Source: Macrotrachela quadricornifera (taxonomy: Eukaryota > Rotifera > Eurotatoria > Philodinida > Philodinidae). Taken from it: 64,000 nucleotides of DNA. Shown here in pieces: positions 11,902 to 23,851 of this stretch (position 1 is the first letter of the stretch; each line of letters begins with the position of its first letter). The position numbers were made by a program, and so were the translations under genes. A model generated the notes under the pieces. The model had not been told where the DNA came from, did not search any database, and saw only the letters and a program-made list of their open reading frames with translations. Location: the NCBI GenBank assembly GCA_022393335.1, contig JAJEKB010021795.1, forward strand, positions 771,671 to 835,670. The letters run 5' to 3'.

Positions 11902-13126
11902 TTTAAGTCTGACAAAAAGTTCGTTCACTACCAATAGCAATTTTATAAATCAATTGACAATAAAGAATTTTCTTGCATGAATAAATAGTGGAATGCCTCA
12001 TCTATAATGACATATACAGAAACTCTATTTTAGACTTAGTTATAGTATTTTTCTCATATAAACTTTAATTCGAGCTAAAGAAAAATTCCAAAAATGGATA
12101 ACAAATGTAATCGATACTATATAAAAATTCGAACTATTTTGGGAATAAATCCAAAGACAATTTGTGAAGAACTTGTAACAGCTTTGGGATCCAATGCTCC
12201 AACATATCGTACAGTTGCCAAGTGGGCAAAGCGTTTCCATGGAGGGAAAGATGTCAATGATGATCCTCGATTTGGTCGTTCAGTATCCGAACTTACAGAT
12301 GACAATGTTGAACTGGCACGACAGGTTATTAACAATGATCCACATTCAACTTATGATGATATTGTAGTTCAGACATCTCTCTCTCTCTCATGATAGAATA
12401 GAACGAGTTATTCACAACTGTCTCAAGATGAAGAAGGTTACATTACGTTGGGTGCCCCATGAACTAACTGATGAGACGTGGATTTACCATCTTTAAATTC
12501 ATCACAAGTCAACAAACGCAAGCTAGGTTGGCGAAGATGAATCACCAGCTACTATAGTTCGTCGAAGCAAATTTGAACCAAAAAATTTATTTTGTATATT
12601 CTTTAAATCAAATGGTTCTGTTTTGATACACGGCGTTGGTGAACGCAAGACTATTGATCGCAACTATTATATTGAAAATTGCTACAAGCCTGTTGTCAAG
12701 GAAGTATCGAAACAGAGGAAGTCAGCAGGTACAAAAGTTATAAAATTGCTTTATGATAATAGTGGATCCCATCGTCATTCTGATGCTATTAATTATTTAA
12801 CAGAAGAAGGTATTATTATAATGCCGCATCTACCATATTCACCTGACTTTGCTCCATGTGATTATTGATTAAATGATTACATCAAGCGTAATTTAACTGA
12901 TCAACCAAATGAAAAAGCATTAGGTCGTACAGTATCCAAGGTGATGAAAAATATTCTAGAAAAAGAATATAAAAAAACTTTTGACAAACTATTAGAAGCG
13001 ATGGAATTTTGTATAAATAATCATGGTGACTATTTTGAACATTTAATATAATCAAATAAAATTGAAACTTTCTCTTTATCTTCATGTTTTTTTTAAAAAG
13101 TGCACGAACTTTTGGTCAGACCCAAG
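11902..13126 (+). mobile_element. mariner element, full ends, TA duplication
   Basis: Terminal inverted repeats of about 28 bp lie at both ends: left with GTCTGACAAAAAGTTCGTTC, right the complement of GTCTGACCAAAAGTTCGTGC. TA dinucleotides sit at 11900-11901 and 13127-13128. The 1225-bp length, TA target and DD34D transposase remnant define a mariner. Two end fragments of close relatives are at 47640-49740 (split) and 52018-52195. Confidence 0.92.
12094..13051 (+). pseudogene. mariner transposase, internally deleted and broken
   Basis: The first part (12094-12393) is the N-terminal helix-turn-helix region with WAKRFHGGKDVNDDPRFGRS. A frameshift follows in a CT dinucleotide run near 12376-12390. 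The text then jumps from the VPHELTD motif straight to DETWIYH at 12470-12492. Intact mariners have several dozen residues between these motifs, so an internal deletion is likely, with GATGAG shared at the joint. The catalytic D-D-D set is still visible: DETW, LLYDNSGSH and SPDFAPCD, with exactly 34 residues between the second and third Asp. Further stops are at 12496 and 12866, the latter where mariners usually have Trp. It cannot make active transposase. Confidence 0.9.
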
Positions 13127-13176
13127 TATACGCTCGAAAACTACAAAATGAATCTTGATATTCTATTTTTTTAACA

Positions 13177-13383
13177 TCATTTTTCATTAGCAAGTAACAT
13201 CAATGGAATTGTATGGCATGTTTTATCAAAAACAATAATAAATAGAAAGATAGTAGTAAATATAATTGACAAGATAACACAAATAATTATGATAATATCA
13301 AAAGGAATAAACCATGATTCAATGATTGCCGTAGTCGAGGTTTTGACAAATATTGTTGAGTCTATCGACGTAGTTAAATTCAT
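13177..13383 (-). pseudogene. Orphan 5' fragment of a rhodopsin-like receptor gene
   Basis: A 68-codon frame encodes an N-terminus with Asn-Ser/Thr sites, one strong membrane segment (FDIIIIICVILSIIFTTIF...) and the loop/TM2 start DKTCHTIPLMLLANE. This resembles the TM1-loop-TM2 text of the receptor at 26001-26912 (HRKSHTITYLLASN). The frame stops where TM2 should continue, and no receptor text follows. The mariner end is 50 bp beyond the break, but the sequence across the mariner does not resume the receptor either, so a simple insertion does not explain the truncation. Confidence 0.6.
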
Positions 13384-14675
13384 TCTTGAAAAAAGTATAT
13401 GAAATGCGTAAATGTCTATATTTTATCTATGGAATAAGTCATGTGCACTATTTTAATACTTAAAAATAATTTTCTGAATATTATTATAACAATTTCTTTA
13501 TTTTTTTTTTAACATATAAAAGCACATGAGCGAATACAATCGCTTTACATATTTTTTAAAACGTTGCTAATATGTAAATTAAAAATTTTGATTTATTATT
13601 ATCAAAACATAAAAATCCTGCTCTATTTAGTATAACGAAGTGTATTTGAATTGTCATAAGATTTCAACTGCAATTAGCATCATTTCTATCTGATTCAACT
13701 TAATCAAAAGAAAAAGAATTCCTAGCAATTCAATTTTTTACAAGAAATATAAAACAAAACATCCTTTTAATTAGACAAACTAATTAAAATGAATGTTTTC
13801 ATGCGTCATTTTATTCATTGAATATTATAATATTATATGACAGAAAAGTAATTTCATTTTAATATATAATCTATAGAAATCTTTACTTTTTCTATGGAAC
13901 TTCTTTTATAATAAAAATATGAAAAATGCTAAATTTGTTAGATACACGTTTTCTACAAAACAATATTTTCTCATGTATGTATTCTACTTTATAATACTTT
14001 TCGAATGATCTACGTACTTAAAAATAACACTTACTAAAGAAACGATAAATCATCATCGATATATGGCAGAATACGGCTAAATCAAAACGCAGTGTAGCAC
14101 AAACTGTTCTAACGGAACAATTGCAGAAAGCAATAAAATTATTGATATTTTTAAAAATAGGACAAAGTTAAATTTGAACCCATTTAAACTTAAAAAAGCC
14201 CAAAAATTAGTAACAACAAACAAAGAACGATATGCTGCACATACACAAAGATTAATTAGAAAATTTAGTACAAGAAAAACTAATTCAAAATGGCAATAGT
14301 CTCAAATTGTTAGTACTGATTTTTTTACGAATGTTTACAATTGATCACTTTCATAATAGTACAAATGATGCATTTTTTATGCTAAATATCGATCTGAAAT
14401 TCCTACTGATCTAAGCGAAATATCAATGACAAATTTTGTTAATTCGGAATGGTGGAATAATGATAGATAACATACCTGAATGTCTTGGGAAGGTGGTGCA
14501 AATGAATGGATATCAAGTTTATCAATATTAATTTGAAACGCTTTTGATTGGAACATTCATGGTAGAGAAACATTGCATAATTACAATAACATTTTTTAGA
14601 TAAAATCAAGTTTTTTTCGTTCTAAAATGTGCATGGTTCAGTTTTATTTTTTGCGCGGAATATTTGTAGCCTCAT
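13384..14675. other. Gene-free stretch with a possible coding relic
   Basis: Very AT-rich. Around 14100-14460 short frames look protein-like but are broken by many stops. They may be a worn-out transposase; no motif allows an assignment. Confidence 0.35.
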
Positions 14676-14815
14676 AACTTTCTTATCAAATGAGTTAGAT
14701 ATGATCAATCATAGGTTGCTTTTTAGAGTGTCTTTTATTGCATCTTTCAATCATAGAGATAATATTTTAAGTGCATGTTTTAATATAAAAAATTAATTAT
14801 ATATATCGTGTCAGC
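14676..14815. repeat. Half copy of the fold-back family at 60423-61036
   Basis: The order TATAACTTTCTTAT, GTTAGA, TTTTATTGCATCTT, AAGTGCATGTTTTAA.AT, AAAATTAAT and TCGTGTCAG matches one arm of the element at 60423-61036 with many changes. The other arm was not found. Confidence 0.55.
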
Positions 14816-17560
14816 CTAACCTGGTTATGCTTTATGTTTTTTTGAAGAGACCGTTCATCGAAGCTATTCTTTTATGATAAACGTAACTTATCGGATTTTC
14901 CAAGATAAGAGCGCATTTTATCAATTCAAAAAAATTTGTTTTGTGTAGAAGAAATCTTATGGAATAGCTTATTTTGACAGCGTGTCCACCGATCGATCAC
15001 ACCTTGATTATCCCGTCTGTTTAACTTTGTTTCTAGAAAGTTTTAACAAAAAATGTTCATCAAATGCTGAAAAATTAATAGAAGATATTTAATCATCGAT
15101 GAATTCATTGTTTTTATAGGATGCCATTAGATTTATCGACTCTCATCTCACAAATTGGATGCCTTTGGAAATGCGTTTGTTTGGCATGTATTAAAGAATC
15201 AATCATTTTACTAATTAATAGAAATACGCATTTTCTTGCATTTTTTGTTGGTTTGTGCCCAATTTTTGAATAGAATGAAGCTTTACTTTTCTCGAAAATG
15301 GAGTTTTATCTTGTGAAGTTTTGATACTTCTTTGTTAAATTTGTAAATTAAATCATAATGAGCATTGATTCAAACCTATACTAATAAGAAATCGAAGTAA
15401 CTCAAAATTTAATAAAGAGAAAGAGAAGTGAAATGTTGAATAAAAGACTTCTGATAAATAACTTGATTTATTAAAAGGGGTACAGAGCTCGAATTGGATT
15501 CAAACTAAAAGCAATATCAATGTCCAACTTTTATTTAAACAGAATTTTGATATTCATTTCCATTTATTTTTTATGAGATTTTTGCACTTAGATCTGAAAA
15601 TTAATATAAAAATTTGCGATTCAACAAAAGTAAATTTTACTTCTTTTATTGCAGGAATTGACTTTAAAAAGATTGATCGGATAAAAGTTTACTTTCATAA
15701 CCATGTTCTGAGAAATGTGCTTCTTTAATAAAATGTAACAGATAATATAATTTAGCGCCATCTGTTATATTTAGATGATTTTGCTTTCCACTTTTTCAAA
15801 TGGTATATGCATCGATAATCTTTCAAAAACTAAAAATCAAAAAAAATTTCCGAAAAACATGATAATAGATATTAGATTGTTTCCATTAAGTCTGTTGATA
15901 TCTAATCATTTTAAAAAAAAGTTATATATATTCTGAAAGAGTAAACTTCAGTGCATCTTCTTATAATAAAACTTGATTGTGGTATTTTTTTTCGAAAAAT
16001 TAATTTTTCTGAGGGGACACTTCTTTAAAACGTTGAGTTATGTCTCTATTTCCTTGCTTTAACATAACTAACGATGTCACATGTACATGCCACGTGAACG
16101 AATGCATGGAACAAACGTTGCTTAAATGTACGTAAGAACACGTGCGTGAGTAAATAAGGAATCATAAATCTATGCGATAATGTTATACAAGAAATGAATC
16201 AGTAAATATTGATATTTAACTGAACATCAGTGAAGTTATAGGATACTACAACACATATGAAAGAATGTACCAAATTATGGCTAGTGGAACAGAATTGTGA
16301 GCAAAACAAAGAGAGAAAGCCATCGAATTATAACAAGAATAACAAAGAAAGATATATGATGTTCTCGCTAACAAGAATCTAGTAGTTTAATAACTAAAGT
16401 ATGCTTACATCGAGCTCTGAAATATGACAATAATTAGTGAAACCAGATTTGATTGCGATTTGAAGTTAATACTTTGATAAATATCGCAGCGATTCATTTG
16501 CATATGTTAATCATCTAACAAACAAAATCGAATCGCTTATTTTATTTTTGTATATGTCCTTGTAACTTGTCCTTCATGCATACATTTTTTGTTCCTTTTG
16601 TTTTTGGTAGTTAAGTTTCTTCTCTTCATCTAAATTGAACAATCAATATTAGCATTCTTCTTTTCTCGTTACTTAGCAATTTAAAAAAAAAAACTTGTGC
16701 TATTATTTATTTGTTATGCATCTAGCATTGAAAGTATGTCCTTTAAAAATAAATTGATGAAGAGAACAAAAAGAGAGAGAGAGTTTCAAGCTCTTTGTAA
16801 TGAAGCTATTTATATTAACAGAAAGCAAAAATGTTTTTTTCACCTATATATAAAATATTTCAACTGATGCCTAAACAAATAAAAAAAATGCAATTCATTC
16901 TTTTAATAATGTATAAAAAATGAAGAGACATTTACAATTCCATTCATGTATTAAAATATTGTATTGAACGAGAGAATTATAATAAAAAGAAATAAGATTT
17001 AATATGCACTAAAAGAAACTTGAAGTACAAATATATAATTGAAATTGTATTGATAATATTTATTATCTATGTAATCTTGTAGAAAATAAAATCTAATATA
17101 TTACTGTTTCTGGATAGGTCACAAAAGATAATACAGTTATAGATGCAAAAAAGAATCTAGACAAGCTTTTTTTTCCTTAGAAATCTGTTCATATATCAAC
17201 TTTATTCTTTAATAATGTATCATATTAAAGTGGTGATATTGTTATTGATTAATATATCCTATTATAATATCAAGTATTCACCTACCTATCATAGAAAAAA
17301 AATTTTCATTTTTCAAAAAAAAAGATAAAAATAGAGTAACACACCCATCTATGATTTTTTTTTTTTCGTAATGATATTATCAAAAAAAATGTTTTTAGTT
17401 GCTATGCTCATTTTTATAAAAATATGTCTTGTTTGTTGTCAAGAAGACAATGTATTGTTTTGTATCTAAGCACGTAACACATGAAGACGTATATAAGAAA
17501 GAGAGAAAAAAAAAGTTATAGGGCAGCACATTGATTTACATTATACAAACGAGAAAAATC
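14816..17560. other. Gene-free AT-rich stretch
   Basis: No supported gene or repeat. Poly-A/T runs and short AT microsatellites dominate. Confidence 0.5.
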
Positions 17561-17575
17561 GTTCGATCATTCAAG

Positions 17576-17660
17576 GTATGTAATGTAATCGATGTTTTAT
17601 CAATTCTAAATATATTCGAATAGAATTAATTCTGTTCTTTTTTTCTTTTCTATTAAATAG
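17576..17660 (+). other. Probable 5'-UTR intron of the acetate transporter gene
   Basis: GGTATGT at the left and a pyrimidine-rich tract ending ATTAAATAG at the right bound an 85-bp segment, 29 bp before the ATG at 17690. Size and sites match other introns in the window. Confidence 0.55.
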
Positions 17661-17689
17661 AGTATTAAAATAATTTTATAAAACAAAAA

Positions 17690-18436
17690 ATGGCCCGAGA
17701 TCTTGCTGATGCAAATAGTCGATTATCATACGATCGATTTCTTGAATTTGAACGTTTAATGAGAATATATCCTGCAACACCAGCTCGACCATATAATCCA
17801 ACACCAATTGGTTATTGTGCTTTTTCTTTAACATTATTTGTTTATGCAATGTATATTGCGGGTGCAACGGTTCCAATAACAGCTACAGCTGCTGCTGCAA
17901 TGGGTCTTGCACTTTTTTATGGTGGACTAATTGAACTTATTGCTGGTTTATATGAACTTCGTTTAGGAAATAATTTTCATGCACTTTTATTTTGTTCTTA
18001 TGCTGGATTTTGGTTTGGTCTTGGTTCACTTTATGTTGTTGGATCATTTGGATTTACAACCGTACCAACAGTTTATACAGATACAACTGCATTAGATAAT
18101 GCACTTGGTGTTTTCTTTCTTGGATGGACAATATTCACATTAGCTATGTTAATTGCATCTGTTAGAACAAATATTATGTTAATAGTATTTCTTTTCTTTT
18201 TACTATTAACTTATATTTTATTAACAGCAAGTTATTTTCTTAATGCTCATGCAGATTTAAAACGTGCAGCAGGTGCTTTTGGAATAGTTACAGCAGTTAT
18301 TGGATGGTATAAAGGATTTGCAAATTTACTTAGAAGAGGTGAAAATGCATATTTCAATTTACCATTATTCGATATATCACGACGTCCAACAGATAATGCA
18401 GCTGCAGCAAAACCAGTTGATGTTCGTGCAACATAA
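17690..18436 (+). CDS. GPR1/FUN34/SatP-family acetate transporter
   Basis: Complete frame of 248 residues. The family signature NPTPIG is at residues 36-41, just before the first of six hydrophobic segments, and the overall length is typical. Members of this family (fungal Ady2/Ato, bacterial SatP) move acetate or other short carboxylates with protons across the plasma membrane. The core contains GLALFYGGLIELIAGLYELR, a conserved stretch of the family. The short N-terminal tail and Ala-rich C-terminal tail are cytosolic by family topology. The coding part has no intron. Animals generally lack this family, so transfer from a fungus or protist is likely; this is an inference. Codon use is as AT-rich as the neighbours, so any transfer is old. 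Confidence 0.88.
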   Translation: MARDLADANSRLSYDRFLEFERLMRIYPATPARPYNPTPIGYCAFSLTLFVYAMYIAGATVPITATAAAAMGLALFYGGLIELIAGLYELRLGNNFHALLFCSYAGFWFGLGSLYVVGSFGFTTVPTVYTDTTALDNALGVFFLGWTIFTLAMLIASVRTNIMLIVFLFFLLLTYILLTASYFLNAHADLKRAAGAFGIVTAVIGWYKGFANLLRRGENAYFNLPLFDISRRPTDNAAAAKPVDVRAT

Positions 18437-18960
18437 AAATGATTAGAAAAAAAAACTTAAATAATTGACTGATTTAGGTTTTACAAATTTTCTTTGATTT
18501 GAATATAATATTGTCATTTTACTAACATAAACATTACTTCAATAAAATAATCCTGCTCATTTAATTTATTATATTAAAATCTAGTTTCATTTTCACATTG
18601 AACATCACTGTATTTTATAAATTTTTCTAGCATTTCAAATGCTAGAAAGATCGAATGAGTTTTAATTGATCAATAAATGAAATGTATTATTAGTTACTTA
18701 AAACAAACAGAAATTATAAAAATTGAAGTCTTATGCTTCAGGGTGCTTCAATTTTACTTTGTTTTCATTATTATTTTTTTCTCTACTATGACAGAAGGAC
18801 GATAAGTACAATATAAAATTTTTTTTTCTTTTCATTCTCTCAAAGTGGTTTAAGTGTCAACAAGTGAAAAAGATTGAGGTGTGGCACGTGTTGCTCAATG
18901 TGTAAGCAATTGAGTTTCAATAAATGTAAAAAATATTTGCTACAGAATTAATAATATGGT

Positions 18961-19683
18961 TACGAACGAATTTTATAAATATTGCTCTAAGACATTGTCA
19001 TTTAGCGAAATACAAATCTCGACTCCTATTTTCAGAAAATAGCGGATGCAGCACATTGGATTTTAATTTTCATTTACTTGATGCATTGTGTTAAAAAACC
19101 AAAATATACCAGAAGATAGAGAGTGTAAAATTATATAATTTACGTATGACTGTTTATTTCTAAAATGAATAAAATTTTGAGCAATCAAATTTGGATGGTG
19201 TGAAAAAGATGTTTTGTTTTGGTGGAAGATGACGTTCGACTTTTGTTATTTCGTCTTTTTATCAATCTATATGCTTTATTTAGGAAAGAAATAAATATAC
19301 TACAAGATACAGCGTGAAAAGTCTCTACAATTTATAAAGAACAAGTTATTTTTCTGTATACACCTTTTGTGTTTAAAATACCGTGTGATCGATGTTCGCC
19401 ATTACGAAAATGTCATTAGTTTTCTACAATAATCAAGCACCTTTCTTTTATTTTTTTACATATAAAATAAGCTGTACTTTATAAATTGTCTTCTCTTTTT
19501 ACTCTCTATCTTCTGATATATTTTGTTTTTTTAATAGAATTTATTAAGTGAATAAAAATTGAAATACAATATACAGTCATTCAATTTGCCGCATTCGTTA
19601 TTTTTATGGAAATAGAAGTCTGTTTCTTCATATTTCACTTAATGACAATATCTTAGAACAATATTTATAAAATTCGTTCGTAT
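18961..19683. repeat. Palindromic element of about 720 bp
   Basis: The outer ends read TACGAACGAATTTTATAAAT and its complement. The arms continue through CTAAGA.ATTGTCATT and a block with AAAATATA.CAGAAGATAGAGAG. The centre carries ACAAGATACAGCGTGAAAAG, also found in the element at 166-728. It is non-coding and probably a non-autonomous DNA transposon. Confidence 0.75.
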
Positions 19684-19904
19684 GAAAAAAAAATTAATGC
19701 ATTCACCTATCATTTAAAAAAAATAAGGTGATGAAATCAAATTAAATAATAAAGATAAATGAAAAACTTAAGTGATCATGACTTTTCGGACACCTTGCAC
19801 ATATATTATTTTACATACATCATATACTTTATTTTTTAGATAATCTTTTGGAATTAATAAAATTATGAAGTGTATAAAATGAGTTATTCAGAAAAAAATT
19901 TAGT

Positions 19905-21520
19905 ACATTAAAATATACTCATCATTCAATTCAAAATGAAGTATTATCAATCATACAACAATATATACTATCTAAAAATGTGTCTGAAATTAAAATTTTT
20001 AAATATTATTCAATAATGATTGACGAAACAAGTGATACATCACTTCATCGACAGGTTTCTCTAGTAATTCGTTTTACTGATGATCAATTTAACGTTTAGG
20101 AACGTTTTATTACTTTTGAATGAGCTTCTGATACAAGTAGACAAAGTTTATTTGATTTCTTATTGGAATGGTTAGAAAAACTTGATTTAGATATCACATA
20201 CATTGTTGGTCAATATTCTAACGGAGCTAGGTGTTCAATGAAAGATGAACGGAAAGGTATTGCTAGTTGTTTAACACAGGTTATTCGAACAGTTTTATAT
20301 GCCCACTATAATGGTCATGTACTATACTTGTGCTTAGTTGATGTTTCAGAAGTTGTTGTATATATTCAAAATAATTCTTATATTGTTGAATCTCTTTAGA
20401 ATTTCATTGAAGAATCATCGAAACTTTATAAACTTTTTGAAGATTTACACAAAGAAAGTGGTACTCAAGTGAAAGAATACGCCATCGTAAACGGCCTTAA
20501 ACAGTAAAAAACGACGAAAAATGGTCACCCTGAGGCATTCGTTTACGGTGAATCGTAAAACGGCTTGAAAACGATGAAAAACTACAGTCGTTTCCTTTAG
20601 TCGTTTCCGCCTCATCTAAAACGACAGCAATAAGAGCTACCGCTTTTCACCGTTACCAAGTCGTATTCCGCCAATAGATTAGAATCTATTGCCTTTTATC
20701 GAAAAAAATGTTTTTTTGGTCTATATATATATACCTGAACGGCAACTTATTTTAAATCTAATGATTATTTTGAATACAACGATTTTTTTTTATTTAGGTT
20801 GGTCTAATACCAATAAGGATGACAAGTTACTTTAAATAAAATAATTATATTTTTACTTAGAATTATAATGTTATCTCCAAAATTACCGATTAGTCGCCGA
20901 TGTTTGCCTGATTTTAATGGTATGGGCACCACAGTGGAGAATTGTAAATACGATAGTATACTGTGATCGTACATCGTCGGGTTTTGTCGTATACGATCAT
21001 ATATCAGCATCGTAATATTCGTCCTGAATAATTATGATAGCGTCGACGAAATGAAAGCTACTACTACCACCTGGTGTAAAGCGGCACGTTCTAGGCATGA
21101 AATGGCTGAAAAACGGCATCGATACGGTTCATGGTTATTCATCGGAAACGACCTGAAACGGCGCCGTTTCCGTTCCGACAAAACTACATATACAAATCTG
21201 GGTTAACGGATTACGGTGTTAAACGGTATCCGTTCATGCCCGTTTCCTGCACGAATTTAGCCGTTTTTTAGTCGTTTCATGTCTTATACGGCGCTCGAAA
21301 TCATCGATCTGGGATATTGTATCTATATCCTTAAAATAATTATGTGATACTTGTAGATACGAAAGTTTAAAAGTTTTTTCTAATCGATATTCAGAAATAT
21401 TATCTGCATTAGAATTAATTGAAACTGATAATTCATTTATTTTATTACAAATAATAAGAACTTTCGATTTTGTTTTTCATATTTATATGATGAGTGATGT
21501 GTGCGGTTGCGAAAGGAGCT
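19905..21520 (+). pseudogene. hAT-like (zf-MYM/DUF4371 type) transposase relic, split
   Basis: The left part (19905-20478) encodes, across several stops, YYSIMIDETSD, RQVSLVIRFTDD, LLEWLEKLDLDITYIVGQ and a following Cys/His-containing stretch. These are in the order of the catalytic core of hAT-type proteins related to ZMYM1/DUF4371; the first Asp of the RNase-H-like fold would be in IDETSD. The text resumes at about 21335-21500 with CRYESLK and LIETDNSFILLQIIRTFDFVFH, typical of the region after the insertion domain. The 20480-21330 sequence between them is a separate repeat. Not functional. Confidence 0.7.
20480..21330. repeat. Insertion inside the hAT relic, rich in AAACGG/CCGTTT motifs
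   Basis: This stretch interrupts the hAT reading. It holds many copies of AAACGGC, GAAACGAC and their complements (CCGTTT, GTCGTTTC), densest within the first 170 and last 230 bp and in opposite orientations. That is the pattern of an element with iterated subterminal motifs. The exact ends are not resolved. The 68-codon frame at 20804-21010 is not accepted as a gene. Confidence 0.55.
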
Positions 21521-21940
21521 TTTTATGATTAAGAAGAATCAAAACGAATATTAGAAATACAACTGGACAAGAACAATTAACAAGTAACGCTCGTCGTGCC
21601 GACTCACTGAACCCTCGACTGTGGAGGACAGATATTTTTTAGTATCGCATTGTGAGACCAATTGATCTAACAACTTTATATACGAGGAAACAATTCAAAT
21701 GTTTTTAATAAACATATTATATATATAAAAAAGTACATACATATATATTCAGATATTGTTTTTTCAACCAAATATATTCCTATCACCCAACTCATCCTCA
21801 CTCACCTTTTTTTCAATACAACGATGAATAAGTATCAGTACACTTCTGTGATTTTTACCTCAAGGCTTACTGCCGACACATCACGGCTCACCCCCATAAC
21901 GAACGATGCGCGGCAATAACTCATGTGTGGGTAGGAAAAG

Positions 21941-22362
21941 CGCAAACCGGGACCATCATGGCCAACCCGCGCCCACCTCGGGCAACCTGCGCCCACCATG
22001 CCAAAACCGCGCCAACCATGCCCAAGCCGCGCCCACCTTGGCCAACGCGCGCCCACCTCGGCCAACCCGCGCCCACCATGCCCAAGCCTCGCCCACCTTG
22101 GCCAGCNNNNNNNNNNGCCAACCCGCGCCCAACCTTAGCCAACCCGCGCCCACCTTGGCCAACTCGCGCCCACCTTGGCCAACCCGCGCCCACCATGTCC
22201 AAGCCGCGCCCATCTTGGCCAACCCGCGCCCAACCTTGGGCAAGCCGCGCTTATCTCGGCCAACCCGTGCCCAACCTTGGCCAGCGCGCGCCCACCTTGG
22301 CGAACCCGCGCCCACCTTGGCGAACCCGCGCCCACCTTGGCCAACCCGCGCCCACCTTGGAC
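21941..22362. repeat. GC-rich minisatellite, unit about 20 bp
   Basis: About twenty copies of a unit close to CGCCCACCTTGGCCAACC, strikingly GC-rich in an AT-rich window. A 10-N gap lies at 22107-22116, probably because the array collapsed in assembly. All six frames stay open across it, giving spurious Pro/Arg-rich or Gly/Trp-rich frames; none is taken as a gene. Confidence 0.92.
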
Positions 22363-23072
22363 GTTATCCTTTTGTGTTGTGGCTTTTGTTTTTTATCACA
22401 TAGAAGACCTTTGACCTTTGACCCCGTGCAAACAAACAAACTATTTTTTTTCATATGACCCTCCTTACAGTCGAGGGAATATCTTTAGTATTAATAAATA
22501 TAGAAAAAGGATTATTAAATCGATATCGATACCATTGTAACCGATTTCATATGAAAAAAAATGAAAGAAAAAAAACATTTTGCAATTAAATAAAACAATT
22601 GTATATTTTTCTACTATTAATACATATTTACGAACATTTATAAATATTCGGTACGTTAAAAATGAAGAAGATTCTTATACCCATTGTTCTTTCAAAAAGA
22701 GGCAGGTGTTAGAATATTCAGAAAATTATTATGAGAGTATCAAGTCTCACAACCAATGATCAGTGAATAAAAACAGTTAGAAAAACAAACATGATTATTT
22801 GCTAACTTGTTTTGACTAAATTTGTTTTCAAGAGAAAGTATTAACTTATTATAAGACTCTTAAGTTACTCTCTGATGAATTAGTACGCAAAACTCCAGCG
22901 CTATGACTTTAAAAAATTAAGTTTATAAAAAATGCTTGTATTGCAGAACCCATCAGCATGTGGAGGAGTGTACACTGTAGCCTTATTTAAAAGTTACCTT
23001 TTGTGTTTTATTTTTAAAAATTAGTTTTGTGATTAATTTATTAAAAGTATTAATGGATGTGAACATTTTCAT

Positions 23073-23851
23073 TTAGTTAGTAACATACACCATAACTGAA
23101 TTCGATCGAATGGAATCCGAACGTTCAGCTTTGATCCTTTGTAGGCCTAATTTTTTCAATATGATAACAGCATGTCCATGTCTATTCGTTATTTTATTTT
23201 CAACAGTTGCACCTGAAATAGGTTTTCCAGTAGCTCCATCTGTAACTGTTATAATAGTCGGTCTACCAATTTTAACTGTTTTATGAGATGCCTCAAGTTT
23301 CAGAAAATGTACTTTATTGAAAGCATCAAATGCAAAAAGAACGTATTCATTTTCTTTGACTTTTTGTTGACAACCACCTACGCTTGTGAAATTATAATTA
23401 AGAAGAATACTCCAATATTTTGAATTCGTTTGAGATGTATTATCAATACGTGTAATAAAATAATCATCGAAACTTTCGTAAAATATCCTACAAAATAGTG
23501 ATAGATCATAAGATTTTTTTTTTCGATAATTCCAAACTTAGAAAATCAAATATTTATTCTATAAATAGAATTTAAAGGTTTTACTCACCCATCCCAAGTA
23601 AATCCTTTGATCTTAGAAGCACTATCTAAAGCATTTGTAATTGTAGGACCAGCAATTAAACTAGCATTGTTATTAGTTCCATCACATGTATGTGTACCAC
23701 CAGATATTGTTGTAACATTATTATCTTCTGTCACAACACATGATTCAAAAATAGTATTTTCATCTCCTTCAATTCGTAGATTAACTGTTATCTCTGCTAT
23801 GGTTGTATATTGAATAATAATAGTAAAACTAATAATCCAAATAATGCGCAT
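23073..23851 (-). CDS. Secreted DUF4430-like protein, one intron, probable fungal origin
   Basis: Two exons, 23589-23851 and 23073-23487, joined through GTGAGT and TTTTGTAG sites (101-bp intron), give 225 residues. Residues 1-19 form a signal peptide. The mature part starts with a beta-strand ITVNLRIEG. It continues with TIFESCVVTEDN, GGTHTCDGTNN, FTWDG, FDDYFITRI, YWSILLNYNFTSVGGCQQKV and YVLFAFDAF. This order matches secreted fungal proteins with a DUF4430 (transcobalamin-C-like) fold, as I recall that family. A C-terminal TVTDGATGKPISGATV segment resembles a small Ig-like/carboxypeptidase-regulatory strand set. The three Cys of the first domain (HTC, GGC, ESC) could pair. The molecular role is unknown. 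Presence in an animal suggests transfer followed by intron gain; both are inferences. Confidence 0.75.

Noticed and set aside
14100..14460. A transposase gene
   Set aside because: The text is protein-like in places but too broken to assign to a family.
20804..21010. A 68-codon gene inside the repeat that splits the hAT relic
   Set aside because: No domain, and it lies in AAACGG-rich repeat sequence.
21835..22458. Long Pro/Arg-rich and Gly/Trp-rich reading frames on both strands
   Set aside because: They are by-products of the GC-rich minisatellite and cross an N gap.
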